From: an uncultured Lachnospiraceae bacterium
GTDB taxonomy: Bacteria; Bacillota; Clostridia; Lachnospirales; Lachnospiraceae
Assembly: GCA_910576535.1 (NCBI GenBank)
Contig: CAJTKK010000018.1
Span: 1-64,000, forward strand
Direction of reading: 5' to 3'
Length of the DNA stretch: 64,000 bases
This document shows, piece by piece, positions 1 to 8,044 of this stretch. The notes under the pieces were generated by a model, which worked only from the letters and a program-made list of their open reading frames with translations, made no database searches and had not been told where the DNA came from. The position numbers were made by a program, and so were the translations under genes. Every line of letters begins with the position of its first letter. Positions within the stretch are counted from its first letter, which is position 1.

Positions 1-28
1 CAATCTTTTTGAATGGTAAAAAAGTCAT
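1..28 (-). CDS. 5' end of an unidentified gene leaving the window
   Basis: Only nine codons are visible, encoding MTFLPFKKI. A strong Shine-Dalgarno (GAAAGGAGG, positions 38-46) precedes the ATG, so this is a real translation start. It follows the truncated sensor kinase. Genes after this kind of two-component pair are often ABC transporter subunits, but nothing in nine residues shows that. Confidence 0.4.
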
Positions 29-70
29 AGATGTTATCCTCCTTTCGTTCTATCAAGAAGAATAACATCT
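29..70 (-). repeat. 9-bp inverted repeat enclosing a Shine-Dalgarno
   Basis: Arms AGATGTTAT (29-37) and ATAACATCT (62-70) are perfect complements around a 24-nt loop that contains the Shine-Dalgarno of the next gene. The stop codon of the truncated kinase lies at the upstream arm. In RNA this could form a hairpin that exposes or limits the ribosome site, or it could mark a junction where foreign sequence joined the kinase gene. Confidence 0.45.
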
Positions 71-368
71 ATTCACAAGCAATGCGGGCATTGGTATCGC
101 CTTTCAGGTATTGGTCGATTGCCGATACAGCTACCCCGATCAGTTTATGCTGCTGATAAAAATGCCAAAAGCAAACAGCCCCTATACCGCCTCCCGATAT
201 AACAGAGAGAATGGAAATGAACGGTATGCAGCTATCGCGGAATACCCATATCCCTATCTGCGACAATAGTAAAAAGCCGACTATAAAAGCGGTTATCCCT
301 GTAAATAAAAATCTGGTATCTCTGTTTGTTAACAATTCCATGCCCCACCTCAACAAATAATGTTCCAT
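69..368 (-). pseudogene. Truncated sensor histidine kinase, N-terminal part only
   Basis: The 99-residue product has two predicted membrane helices (about residues 20-42 and 48-70) and then a short HAMP-like stretch (IDQYLKGDTNARI). It then stops, so the dimerization/phosphoacceptor and ATP-binding domains of a two-component kinase are missing. The start overlaps the end of the response regulator gene by 19 nt, the usual coupling of such pairs. The pair resembles VncRS/BceRS-like cell-envelope sensors. The loss leaves the regulator without its partner here. Calling it a broken kinase rather than a short membrane protein rests on this context and the HAMP-like tail. Confidence 0.65.
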
Positions 369-1036
369 TTATACCCCATACGCCTGATATTGACAAGCTT
401 CTGCGGCTCGCTGGGATTGTCCTCTATTTTGATACGTAGCCTGCGGATATAAACAGTCAGTGTATTACTGTCAACATAATTTCCGTCACCGTCCCATAAT
501 TTCTGTAATATCTGCTCTTTAGACAACAGGACGTTAGGATTTTGCATGAACAGGCAAAGCAATTTATATTCCGCTGCGGTCAAGTCTAACAGTTCCCCGT
601 TTTTATATGCCTGTCCTTGCAGGAGCAAAACTTTAATGCCATTTGAGTGAAGCTTAGTACCCACAGAACCAAAGTCATTCGCCCGACGAAGCAGGGCATT
701 GATCCGCGACATTAACACGCTAACCTTAAATGGTTTCGTTATATAGTCGTCACCGCCCATATCCAAGCCCATAATTACATTGATTTCCTCGTCCGAAACC
801 GTTAAAAATATGATTGGCACTTTTGATGTCTGCCGGACTTTCCGGCAAATTTCAAAGCCGGAACCGTCGGGGAGAGAAACGTCTAAAATCAGTAAATCGT
901 ACTTTCCCTCCGTCCATGCGGTATCGGCTTCTTTTATTGTCCGCGCAATGTCTAATTCAAATCCTGCCTTTTGAAAAGCAAACGTCAGTCCGTTGATCAG
1001 GCTCAAATCGTCCTCAAGAAGTAGTATCTTACTCAT
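350..1036 (-). CDS. OmpR-family response regulator
   Basis: This 228-aa DNA-binding response regulator has an N-terminal receiver domain (acidic pair LEDD near residue 7, phosphoacceptor Asp in LLILDVSLPDG near residue 51, Lys in ITKPF near residue 100). A C-terminal winged helix of OmpR/PhoB type follows (about 130-228, VDSNTLTVYIRRLRIKIED). I chose the ATG at 1036 because AGGAGC lies just upstream and the receiver begins MSKILLLEDD; the frame is open further upstream. It follows a frameshifted HTH gene and precedes a truncated kinase, so its phosphorylation partner appears lost. It probably controls a neighbouring transporter or resistance operon beyond the window. Confidence 0.9.
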   Translation of the reverse strand: MSKILLLEDDLSLINGLTFAFQKAGFELDIARTIKEADTAWTEGKYDLLILDVSLPDGSGFEICRKVRQTSKVPIIFLTVSDEEINVIMGLDMGGDDYITKPFKVSVLMSRINALLRRANDFGSVGTKLHSNGIKVLLLQGQAYKNGELLDLTAAEYKLLCLFMQNPNVLLSKEQILQKLWDGDGNYVDSNTLTVYIRRLRIKIEDNPSEPQKLVNIRRMGYKWNIIC

Positions 1037-1215
1037 ATGCTTGCTCCTTTCCCTGTTTTGTCCTGCCATCAATCGGTTTCGCAGCATCCTTTGGAATCGT
1101 CAAATAGCAGCATCTTCGCCGCACCGGGGATACGCCCACCGGCACAATAATAGTTTACCCTACGAGGTGTCACGCCCCACTTCTCGGCGGCCTCTCTCAA
1201 TGTCATATAATCCAT
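1029..1215 (-). pseudogene. Small helix-turn-helix protein, frameshifted
   Basis: The first frame starts at 1215 (MDYMTLREAAEKWGVTPRR) and is a typical short MerR/excisionase-like HTH of mobile elements. After GRIPGAAKM the frame degenerates and stops at 1069. A neighbouring frame then reads TIPKDAAKPIDGRTKQGKEQ to a stop at 1029, which is the expected tail of the same family. A single-base shift near 1095-1110 therefore splits the gene. The intact form would overlap the response regulator start, implying translational coupling. Confidence 0.7.
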
Positions 1216-1235
1216 TTCATACTTCCACAAAGCAC

Positions 1236-1264
1236 ATTATAGTTCTCTTACCCGAACAATGCAA
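1236..1264 (-). promoter_or_regulatory. Sigma-A type promoter for the HTH/regulator/kinase unit
   Basis: Minus-strand -35 TTGCAT (1259-1264), 17-bp spacer and perfect -10 TATAAT (1236-1241), about 20 bp upstream of the HTH gene start. Confidence 0.7.
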
Positions 1265-1433
1265 GTGTGCCAAAAGGTTCCTCGCGGAAAATCAACATAA
1301 TCCAACTGATTTATCGGCATCATAAGGTCATTCCTTTGTCCCAATCAGCACGATACAATATATTTGAGGCAAATGATTATGCCGATTGATGATTGAACCG
1401 TTTTAGGGCAAAAACGCGGGAATCACGGAAGAA

Positions 1434-1616
1434 CTAACAGAACAATCTGAGAAGTTTGAGGTTAAATATCTTTGCCCGGCGCGCATAGCCATTACCTTTC
1501 CCAGCCTGCAATTTCTCCTGCATATTCACCAGAAGACCGTCAAAGTCTGCCGGTTTCTGTTCTAATGCTTGCTCAATCATCATGCGGATCTGGTTCCGGC
1601 AGGAGGACTTTGCCCA
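1434..1616 (-). pseudogene. Remnant of a conjugative-element relaxase
   Basis: An uninterrupted 60-codon reading with no start reads CRNQIRMMIEQALEQKPADF and then, after a short jump, MQEKLQAGKGNGYARRAKIF. These resemble two separated blocks of MobA/Tn1549-type relaxases (the segment after the catalytic domain, and the AGKGxGYxRWAKxFNLK block near the C-terminus). They are joined here by an apparent internal deletion. No catalytic residues survive. It supports an ICE-derived origin for the first 1.6 kb. Identification rests on motif memory, not a search. Confidence 0.5.
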
Positions 1617-1692
1617 GCTTCACCTTCTGTTTTTCCGTTTTAGTATGGCATATTCCCAAGTTTGTGCAAACGGTCACTATTTTTCAAACACG

Positions 1693-1723
1693 AAAAATCG
1701 AGGCCGCCCAGACCTCGATTTTT
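1693..1723 (-). terminator. Rho-independent terminator of the beta-glucoside operon
   Basis: A perfect 11-bp stem (1693-1703 with 1713-1723) and 9-nt loop, ending in a T run on the minus strand, 8 bp after the bglA stop codon. Confidence 0.85.
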
Positions 1724-1730
1724 ATACGCT

Positions 1731-3158
1731 TTATGCTTCTGTCAGATTTTCTCCATTTGTCTCAATCACTTTTTTGAACCAATGAAAAGAATCTTTTTCA
1801 TAACGGTTCAGCGTTCCTGATTGGTCATCATTTTTATCCACATAGATAAAACCATAGCGTTTTTTCATTTCACCTGTCGTAGCAGATACAAGATCAATCG
1901 GTCCCCACATCAGATAACCAAAGCAATCCACCCCATCTTCTTCAACTGCAAGTTTTAACTGCCGCAAATGCTGCTTCAGATAGTCGATACGGTAATCATC
2001 ATGTACTACATTGTCCTCCTCTAGCACGTCCACCGCACCCAGGCCATTCTCAGTGACTATGATGGGCTTTGCAAACATACGATATACCACATTAAGCAGG
2101 TAACGAAGCCCCTTGGGATCAATAGACCAGCCCCATTTACTAAGTTCAAGGTAAGGGTTCTGCACACCGCCAAACAATGTTTCGTCCCCCTCCATTTCCT
2201 CACAATGGCCAACGCTGGAGGAATAGTAATTGACTCCAATAAAATCTAACGTTCCTTTTTGAAAATCTTCCCGATCCTCCTCAATACCCTCCAGGATAAT
2301 TCCCATTTTTTCGTATTCCCTTAATTTATATGTTGGGAAAGCGCCTCTGCACATGCCCTCGAGCTGATAGAAATCACGGTACATCTCTTTGAAGGCGCCA
2401 AGGGCATTGTCCGGCTTGCAGTTGTACGCATACACAGGCTGAAGCCCAAACACACAGCCAATCTTATAGCTCGGATCAATCTCATGTCCCATTCTTACTG
2501 CTTTCACACTGGCAGCAGTCATATTGTAACCAATGGATGCAAGAGTCTGTTCAGGTGTCTCCATCTCAGAATATTTAAGCCCTGCAATGATATACGTAAA
2601 AATATCAGAAGCCTCCGTAGCAGGATCAATATGATTTAACTCATTGAATGTTGACCAGTAAGTAACCTTGCCCTTCAGCGCCTCAAACATCGTCCTGCAG
2701 TAGCGCAGGTAAAAATCAATCATCCTACGGTTTGTCCAGGAACCATATTCTTTAACTAAATGTACAGGCATCTCAAAGTGGCATAAAGTAATAATCGGCT
2801 CTATGTTATTTTGAATCAATTCATCTACAACAGACACATAATAATCAATGCCCTGCTGATTCGGCGTCTTTTCGTCTCCCATAGGATAAATTCTGGACCA
2901 ATCCACAGAAATGCGAAGCGCTTTGAATCCCATTTTTGCAAATAGCGCAATATCCTCCTTGTAACGGTGATAAAAATCAATTGCAGTATGTGAAGGATAA
3001 AATTTCCCTCTCTCAATCGTCTTGCAGATTTCCCTTGGCTTCTCATAGCTTCCGTTGGTCACAAGATCCATAATCGCCAAGCCTTTCCCGTCCTCCTTAT
3101 ATGCTCCTTCACACTGATGAGCCGCAATGCTGCCGCCCCAGAAAAAATCTTTCTTCAT
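1731..3158 (-). CDS. bglA: 6-phospho-beta-glucosidase, glycoside hydrolase family 1
   Basis: This 475-aa cytoplasmic enzyme hydrolyses phosphorylated beta-glucosides delivered by the PTS into glucose 6-phosphate and an aglycone or glucose. The GH1 acid/base motif is STFNELNHID (about residue 170) and the nucleophile motif IVTENGLG (about 365). SATTGEMKKRYGFIYVD near the C-terminus carries the Ser/Lys/Tyr pattern that separates phospho-glucosidases from plain glucosidases. The upstream gene ends in TAATG, overlapping an ATG at 3164. The second ATG at 3158 has better spacing from GGAGGAG and starts with the family's usual MKKDFFWGG. It is last in the operon, followed at once by a terminator. 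Confidence 0.93.
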   Translation of the reverse strand: MKKDFFWGGSIAAHQCEGAYKEDGKGLAIMDLVTNGSYEKPREICKTIERGKFYPSHTAIDFYHRYKEDIALFAKMGFKALRISVDWSRIYPMGDEKTPNQQGIDYYVSVVDELIQNNIEPIITLCHFEMPVHLVKEYGSWTNRRMIDFYLRYCRTMFEALKGKVTYWSTFNELNHIDPATEASDIFTYIIAGLKYSEMETPEQTLASIGYNMTAASVKAVRMGHEIDPSYKIGCVFGLQPVYAYNCKPDNALGAFKEMYRDFYQLEGMCRGAFPTYKLREYEKMGIILEGIEEDREDFQKGTLDFIGVNYYSSSVGHCEEMEGDETLFGGVQNPYLELSKWGWSIDPKGLRYLLNVVYRMFAKPIIVTENGLGAVDVLEEDNVVHDDYRIDYLKQHLRQLKLAVEEDGVDCFGYLMWGPIDLVSATTGEMKKRYGFIYVDKNDDQSGTLNRYEKDSFHWFKKVIETNGENLTEA

Positions 3159-3163
3159 ATACA

Positions 3164-3886
3164 TTAACTCCTCCTTAATCCGGAAGCCGCCGCTTTATCC
3201 ACAATGACCGTTAAATTAGGATGAATGCGAAGAATAGATGCCGGCACTTTTGGCGTAATCGGTTCTTCCAAAGCTTTTCTTAAAATCTCAGACTTTTTCT
3301 CTCCATTTACAATCAAAATAATTTTCCTGGATTTCATGACAGTGGATGGCCCGAAAGTCATAAAACGATCCGGAACATTGTCCATACCGCCACAGGCATC
3401 CGCAAGAAGCCCTGTCAGTTCTTCATTGAAATAACTGTCAACAGCGTAACACCCCTGACCGAAATCCTCAAAAGCTCCTGAAATATTTCCGCAGAAATGT
3501 CCGTCGCAGCCAAGGCCAAGCAGCATCAAATCCAAGCCTCCATCAGCTTCCAGCTTCTGATCATAGGACAAATAATTTGTTTCATCAAACTTTTCAATCT
3601 GGCTTTCGGGAATGCTGCAGGGCTTATAAAACAGCTCCCGCAATGAAGTGAGCGTTGCTCCTTCTCTCCCACTCATTGGAATTTCATCAAAATTATAATA
3701 ATGCACTCCTGGAATCGAAAGCCCTCCAATAACCTGTTGCACATATTCATATGCTTTTGCAGGCGATGAGCCGCCTGTAATTGATACATTCACACGTCTT
3801 TCATATCCTTGTACAAGTGTCCCCAGCAGGCAGGAGGCCGCTATCCGGCTCATTTCATCATAAGTGTCTGATATAATTAGATTCAT
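3164..3886 (-). CDS. Glucosamine-6-phosphate deaminase / 6-phosphogluconolactonase-like protein
   Basis: The 240-aa protein has the NagB/6PGL fold: phosphate loop SITGGSSPAKAYEYV (about 36-50), YNFDEIPMSG with the catalytic Asp (about 67), and LGLGCDGHFCGN (about 125). The Cys-Gly after DGH, where true NagB has AFNEPG, places it nearer the YieK-like branch often found beside beta-glucoside PTS genes, so I do not call it nagB. It sits between the PTS permease and the phospho-glucosidase and is probably co-translated with the latter. The exact substrate is unknown; a phosphorylated sugar or lactone from the imported glucoside is likely. Confidence 0.75.
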   Translation of the reverse strand: MNLIISDTYDEMSRIAASCLLGTLVQGYERRVNVSITGGSSPAKAYEYVQQVIGGLSIPGVHYYNFDEIPMSGREGATLTSLRELFYKPCSIPESQIEKFDETNYLSYDQKLEADGGLDLMLLGLGCDGHFCGNISGAFEDFGQGCYAVDSYFNEELTGLLADACGGMDNVPDRFMTFGPSTVMKSRKIILIVNGEKKSEILRKALEEPITPKVPASILRIHPNLTVIVDKAAASGLRRS

Positions 3887-3898
3887 TGACTGCTCCTT

Positions 3899-5770
3899 TT
3901 ACATTACTACGCTCATAAACTCTTCATCAATGGAAGTTATCGTCTTGATTGTCGGCACCACGTCTAAATATTCATGCATATTTGTAATCACTACAATAAT
4001 AGTCTCGTTATATCCATCCTCACGGATTCCCGCAAAGTCAACTAATGCAATCTGCTCTCCACGTTTCACATGCTGCCCCTCCTCTATCAGGGTTTCAAAG
4101 CGCCTGCCTTCCAGTTGCACCGTATCAATACCAATGTGAATCAGTACCTCAACGCCAGTGTCACTCTTAATTCCGATTGCATGCTTTGTCGGAAATAAAC
4201 AGGTGATCTCGCCATCAACAGGAGCATATATTTCATTGGCAGCCGGACGAATCCCCGCGCCTTTTCCAAGGGCGCCGGACGAAAACGCCTGATCCGGAAT
4301 CTCTGCCAGAGGAATAATTTCTCCCTTAGCTACCGCACTGAGAACTTCTTTGTTAAGTCCTCCTGCTTTCGGAGCGGCTTCTTTCTTATCTCCAGCCTCA
4401 TCCGAATCCGCAGCCTCATCCTTTGGCAGCAGATTCGGTTTACTCAAAATAAAGCCAGCAACAACCGATGCCGCAAATCCAATTGCAACAGATGCAATCA
4501 TAAAGTAAAAATTGTTAAAATCACTTTGGCCGATATAGGACGGGAGTCCCGCAAGCCCCCAAGCCATAGTATAAGTTTTTACATTCATCAGTCCTGCAAA
4601 TAAACCACCTAATCCACCGCCAATCATTACGCAGAAGAATGGACGGCGGTACTTAACAAAGCATCCGAACACAGCCGGCTCCGTACATCCAAGAATCGCG
4701 GAAAAGCTTACTGTACCAAACAACTGTTTTTGTTTCGCATTTTTTGCACGAAGGAAATAGCCAAACATAGTGCCGCCGACTGCAATATCAGAAATTGTAC
4801 AAGCAGCCAAAAATAACGGATCATATCCCATCTCTGCAAGAAATGCCATAACAATCGGCATAATAAAGTTTCCCGCACCCATCATAATAAGAAATGGCTG
4901 GATTGCCGCATAGAAAGCAACTACCGCCCAGTTACCCAGGGTATTGGCAAGCAATGTGCAGAAAAAGCTGATACCCTCTCCAATCCATGTTCCGATAGGC
5001 CCAAACAGAAACAGGGTAACCGGCAGAGTAATAACCAAGGTAAATACCGGAATCAGGAAATATTGAAGCATATTAGGTATTACCTTTTTCAAGAAAGTCT
5101 GTACATATCCCATGAACCAAACTGCAATCAGAATCGGAATAAAGGAACCTGAGTATGTAATTGCAGGAAGCCTGAATCCTAAAAAGCTTAAATTCTCTAC
5201 CCCATTGATGCTGGTTGACAGTAAGGTTACTGCCAGCGCTACCGCCAGATATGGACTGGCATTCAAACGTTTTGCACAGGACATTGCCATAAATACCGGC
5301 AGGAAATAAAAGATTGCATTGCGGATAGAATCCAATACAATATAAGTCGGACTTTCTGCCGAAATAATTCCTGTCAATGCCACCAGTGACATGAGGCCGG
5401 CCAGCATACCTGCCGCAATAATTGGCTCTAACAGCGGTGTCATAGATTCAGATACTAAGTCCAAGGCAGCCTTAAAAGGATTCTTCTTGGTCTTTGGGAC
5501 ATTCGAAGCCGGGGCTTCACCGCCCATCCCGAGCATAGAAACCAGCTCAGCGTGTACCTCAGACACATGGGTTCCAATGATGATCTGATATGCCACATCA
5601 TTGCTGACAACGTCAATCACGCCGTCCATTTTTTTGATCTCTTCTGTTTTTGCAATACTTCTGTCCTTTAAAGTGAAGCGTAAACGTGTCATACAGTGAA
5701 CTATCGCACTGATATTTTCTTTACCACCCACAAAATCAATGATCTGCCGGTTAAACTTTTCATATTTCAT
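3899..5770 (-). CDS. bglP: PTS beta-glucoside transporter, EIIBCA
   Basis: A 623-aa membrane permease that imports and phosphorylates beta-glucosides. Order: IIB at the N-terminus with phospho-Cys in IVHCMTRLRF (residue 26), a hydrophobic IIC channel (about 100-450) containing the GCTEPAVFG signature, a charged linker (about 450-480), and IIA at the C-terminus with the phospho-His in EVLIHIGIDTVQLEG (about 560). The length matches single-chain BglP/BglF proteins. Its Shine-Dalgarno lies within the last codons of the upstream chimeric regulator, whose stop is 5 nt away. No antiterminator/terminator site fits between the two genes. Confidence 0.95.
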   Translation of the reverse strand: MKYEKFNRQIIDFVGGKENISAIVHCMTRLRFTLKDRSIAKTEEIKKMDGVIDVVSNDVAYQIIIGTHVSEVHAELVSMLGMGGEAPASNVPKTKKNPFKAALDLVSESMTPLLEPIIAAGMLAGLMSLVALTGIISAESPTYIVLDSIRNAIFYFLPVFMAMSCAKRLNASPYLAVALAVTLLSTSINGVENLSFLGFRLPAITYSGSFIPILIAVWFMGYVQTFLKKVIPNMLQYFLIPVFTLVITLPVTLFLFGPIGTWIGEGISFFCTLLANTLGNWAVVAFYAAIQPFLIMMGAGNFIMPIVMAFLAEMGYDPLFLAACTISDIAVGGTMFGYFLRAKNAKQKQLFGTVSFSAILGCTEPAVFGCFVKYRRPFFCVMIGGGLGGLFAGLMNVKTYTMAWGLAGLPSYIGQSDFNNFYFMIASVAIGFAASVVAGFILSKPNLLPKDEAADSDEAGDKKEAAPKAGGLNKEVLSAVAKGEIIPLAEIPDQAFSSGALGKGAGIRPAANEIYAPVDGEITCLFPTKHAIGIKSDTGVEVLIHIGIDTVQLEGRRFETLIEEGQHVKRGEQIALVDFAGIREDGYNETIIVVITNMHEYLDVVPTIKTITSIDEEFMSVVM

Positions 5771-5775
5771 TATTC

Positions 5776-6525
5776 TTATTCCTCTCTGTCTGTTCTATTG
5801 GTTACTCTGTGAATATGCAAGATCAAATAAGTTTCCTCATCAACACTTAATTCCATATGGAAATTCTCTCTTACATAGATTCTGATTTTCATTACACACT
5901 CATAAGCTTTCGGGTACAGCATTCTTACCTGAGCATTCAATTCCTTATCATTATCTTCATATACCTTGTTGGTCTGAAGCCGTTCAATAAAATACCGCAG
6001 ATGTGTCACAAGCCTTGAGTAGTTCAAAGAATTTTGATCCAGATAAATACTGTAATGATATTGGATAATTGACAAAACATCCTTCAGTACCTGCATTGCC
6101 TGAATCGTTTCTTTCAGTTGTGATTTATTAGACTGCAGATTCACAAAATGAAGAGCGATGGAAACTGCTTCATCATCAGGAAATTCTATCTGAAACTGTT
6201 TATTTAATAGCTCCAAAGCGTACAAACCAATCCGAAAATGCTTTGGATAAAATTTTTTCACTTCCCAGATTAAAGGGCTTTGGATGAATTGTCCTTTACA
6301 GGCACGCTTTAAAGAAAAATCAATATGATCCAATATGATCAGATATAAATAATCATTTACCTTTTCCTCCAAGATGTCGCCCCGGAAGGTATCAATGGTT
6401 CTGACAGCCTGAAAAAATGTCTCCTGGGTCAATTCCTCCGCCAGATCCTGATTCCGGGTTCTGCCCAGCAGATATGCATACACGGTCCGGGCATGCTTCT
6501 GATAGATTTCCTCAAGAGACTCCAT
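5776..6525 (-). CDS. Chimera: sigma-70 region 2 start fused to BglG-type PRD domains
   Basis: This 249-aa product has two unrelated parts. Residues 1-50 (LEEIYQKHARTVYAYLLGRT, then DLAEELTQETFFQAV and FRGD) match regions 2.1-2.2 of an ECF sigma factor, the core-polymerase-binding helices. They stop before the -10-recognition region. Residues 51-249 are the two PTS regulation domains of a BglG/LicT antiterminator (LYLIILDHIDFSL with conserved His, WEVKKFYPKHF, ALHFVN; second copy YPKAYECVMKIRIYVRE and YLILHIHRV). The RNA-binding CAT domain (normally about 55 aa) is absent. The ATG at 6525 follows AAAGGAGG; the frame is open further upstream through three repeats but without a ribosome site. 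It is first in the bgl operon. It may be a new regulator or the product of a deletion. Confidence 0.8.
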   Translation of the reverse strand: MESLEEIYQKHARTVYAYLLGRTRNQDLAEELTQETFFQAVRTIDTFRGDILEEKVNDYLYLIILDHIDFSLKRACKGQFIQSPLIWEVKKFYPKHFRIGLYALELLNKQFQIEFPDDEAVSIALHFVNLQSNKSQLKETIQAMQVLKDVLSIIQYHYSIYLDQNSLNYSRLVTHLRYFIERLQTNKVYEDNDKELNAQVRMLYPKAYECVMKIRIYVRENFHMELSVDEETYLILHIHRVTNRTDREE

Positions 6526-6544
6526 TTTTCTTATCCTCCTTTCC

Positions 6545-6675
6545 TTGATCTGCACATGGTTTTTATGCATAAGGGTATACACGCAGAGTGTTTCCTTGAT
6601 CTGCACGTATCTTCTGTGCATAAAGGCATGCCTGTTAAGGTGTTTCTTTTTGATTTGCACATACTTTCCATGCAT
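6545..6675 (-). repeat. Three spaced 26-bp repeats upstream of the chimeric regulator
   Basis: Copies at 6545-6570, 6596-6621 and 6650-6675 share TTGATYTGCAC at one end and YRTGCAT at the other; the middle copy has perfect inverted arms TGCAC/GTGCA. Start-to-start distances are 51 and 54 bp, about five helical turns, so the copies face the same side of the helix. They lie between 20 and 150 bp before the start codon, as operators would. Because both spacings are multiples of three, a repeated peptide (YVQIK) is also readable, but it has no ribosome site. Confidence 0.75.
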
Positions 6676-6960
6676 TTTCATAAATAGGTGTTAAAAAACG
6701 AGAGTTTGTTACAATATTTATAAAAATAATTTTATCCCCAAAATCCCCTGTAGCTAAAGCTTGTCGCATATCAGATATTTATAGAACTATTCTCTGATTT
6801 GTGTTGCAATAATCCAGTAACTCTTTATCTTATCTTTTGTAAGGCAGAACACTATGGAAGCAAAACAAATATTGGATTACTGCCTTTCCTCCTTAAACAG
6901 TACGATACCTGTTGAAAGTATACATGATTTTTAATTCGTTGTGGTTGCTTCTGGAAATAG
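6676..6960. other. Non-coding stretch upstream of the bgl operon
   Basis: No convincing gene. It holds an AT-rich block around 6705-6745, a minus-strand 44-codon ORF (6635-6769) without a ribosome site, and complementary segments GCAATAATCCA (about 6806-6816) and TGGATTACTGC (about 6872-6882) that could pair over 55 nt with one G-U pair. I could not define the operon promoter. Confidence 0.4.
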
Positions 6961-7001
6961 AAAAAGCCGCCACTTCATAAATTGAAAAACGACGGCTTTT
7001 T
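6961..7001. terminator. Probable bidirectional terminator
   Basis: Arms AAAAAGCCG (6961-6969) and CGGCTTTTT (6993-7001) form a 9-bp stem with a 23-nt loop and T runs on both strands, between the bgl operon and rpsI. Confidence 0.6.
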
Positions 7002-7127
7002 CTGATCTCGGAATACAGTTAGCCAGAAACGCAAAAAGCACCCAGCAAAAAATACTGAGTACCTGCATTAGAATCATATTCCATTATTCAAATTCGGTCA
7101 AACTATATCCGCTTGCCTGGGTATAAG

Positions 7128-7161
7128 AAAACCCCGGAAAACCTTGATCTTCCGGGGTTTT
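7128..7161 (-). terminator. Terminator of the rplM-rpsI unit
   Basis: A perfect 12-bp stem AAAACCCCGGAA (7128-7139) with TTCCGGGGTTTT (7150-7161) and a 10-nt loop, about 30 bp after the rpsI stop codon; it is nearly symmetric and could work in both directions. Confidence 0.9.
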
Positions 7162-7192
7162 TGACCAATTTTGACACGGTTTGAACAGCCGA

Positions 7193-7588
7193 TTAACGCT
7201 TGCTGAACTGAGGCGCGCGACGAGCCGCCTTGAGGCCGTATTTCTTTCTTTCTTTCATACGTGGATCTCTCGTTAAATAACCCGCTTTTTTCAGCGTCGG
7301 CCTATAATCTGCATCAGCCTGAAGCAAAGCTCTTGAAATGCCATGTCTGATTGCTCCTGCCTGTCCCGTATATCCTCCGCCGCATACATTAACTTTTACG
7401 TCAAATTTATCTACTGTGCCTGTTGCCACAAGGGGCTGACGGACAATAACTTTTAATGTCTCCAATCCAAAATAATCGTCAATATCTCTTTTATTAATCA
7501 CAATTTTCCCGTTGCCAGGTACTAAATATACTCTTGCAATTGATTTTTTCCTTCTGCCGGTTCCGTAGCAATTTGCTGCCTTAGCCAT
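7193..7588 (-). CDS. rpsI: 30S ribosomal protein S9
   Basis: 131 aa. The N-terminal YGTGRRKKSIARVYLVPG block and the basic C-terminal tail ending QFSKR, which reaches the P-site tRNA in known ribosomes, are both present. The ATG at 7588 follows AAAGGAG. It lies 27 bp after rplM in the conserved L13-S9 pair and is followed by a strong terminator. Confidence 0.98.
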   Translation of the reverse strand: MAKAANCYGTGRRKKSIARVYLVPGNGKIVINKRDIDDYFGLETLKVIVRQPLVATGTVDKFDVKVNVCGGGYTGQAGAIRHGISRALLQADADYRPTLKKAGYLTRDPRMKERKKYGLKAARRAPQFSKR

Positions 7589-7615
7589 TTTAATTTTCTC
7601 CTTTCATCCTCTTAA

Positions 7616-8044
7616 TTAAAATGTTAATACTTCAGGTTTCTGAGCCGTCTGTTCATGCTCAGGCCCTGCGTATACATGAAGCTTTCTGTACATCTGCCTC
7701 CCCAAAGGTCCTTTCGGGAGCATACCTTTAATTGCATGTTCCACTACTCTCTCCGGTTTCTTAGCCATCATTTCTTTTAATGTGGCTGATTTCAGGCCGC
7801 CAACATAATCGGAGTGATGATAATAAATCTTCTGATCCATTTTCTTGCCTGTTACTTTAATCTTTTCCGCATTCACGATTACCACATAATCGCCTGTATC
7901 CATATGAGGTGTATAAATCGGTTTATTCTTACCTCTTAAAACTTTAGCAACTTCAGATGCCAAACGTCCGAGTGTCATATCAGTAGCGTCAACTACATAC
8001 CATTTTCTCTCGATAGTAGCTGGACTAGCCATAAAAGTTTTCAT
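7616..8044 (-). CDS. rplM: 50S ribosomal protein L13
   Basis: 142 aa starting MKTFMASPATIERKWYVVDA. The ATG at 8044 is preferred over an in-frame ATG at 8065 because GGAGGT lies at proper distance and the family starts here. Recognizable blocks are LGRLASEVAKVLRGK, DYVVIVNAEKI and MLPKGPLGRQMYRKL. First gene of the L13-S9 unit, behind its own strong promoter and a leader of about 230 nt. Confidence 0.97.
   Translation of the reverse strand: MKTFMASPATIERKWYVVDATDMTLGRLASEVAKVLRGKNKPIYTPHMDTGDYVVIVNAEKIKVTGKKMDQKIYYHHSDYVGGLKSATLKEMMAKKPERVVEHAIKGMLPKGPLGRQMYRKLHVYAGPEHEQTAQKPEVLTF

Noticed and set aside
6635..6769. 44-codon minus-strand ORF MRQALATGDFGDKIIFINIV
   Set aside because: No ribosome site, overlaps the third operator-like repeat, and no family recognized.
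6785..6830. RAT-like antiterminator site (minus strand GTTACTG followed by TGCAACACAAATC)
   Set aside because: Only about half of the consensus matches and no terminator overlaps it; the CAT domain that would bind it is missing.
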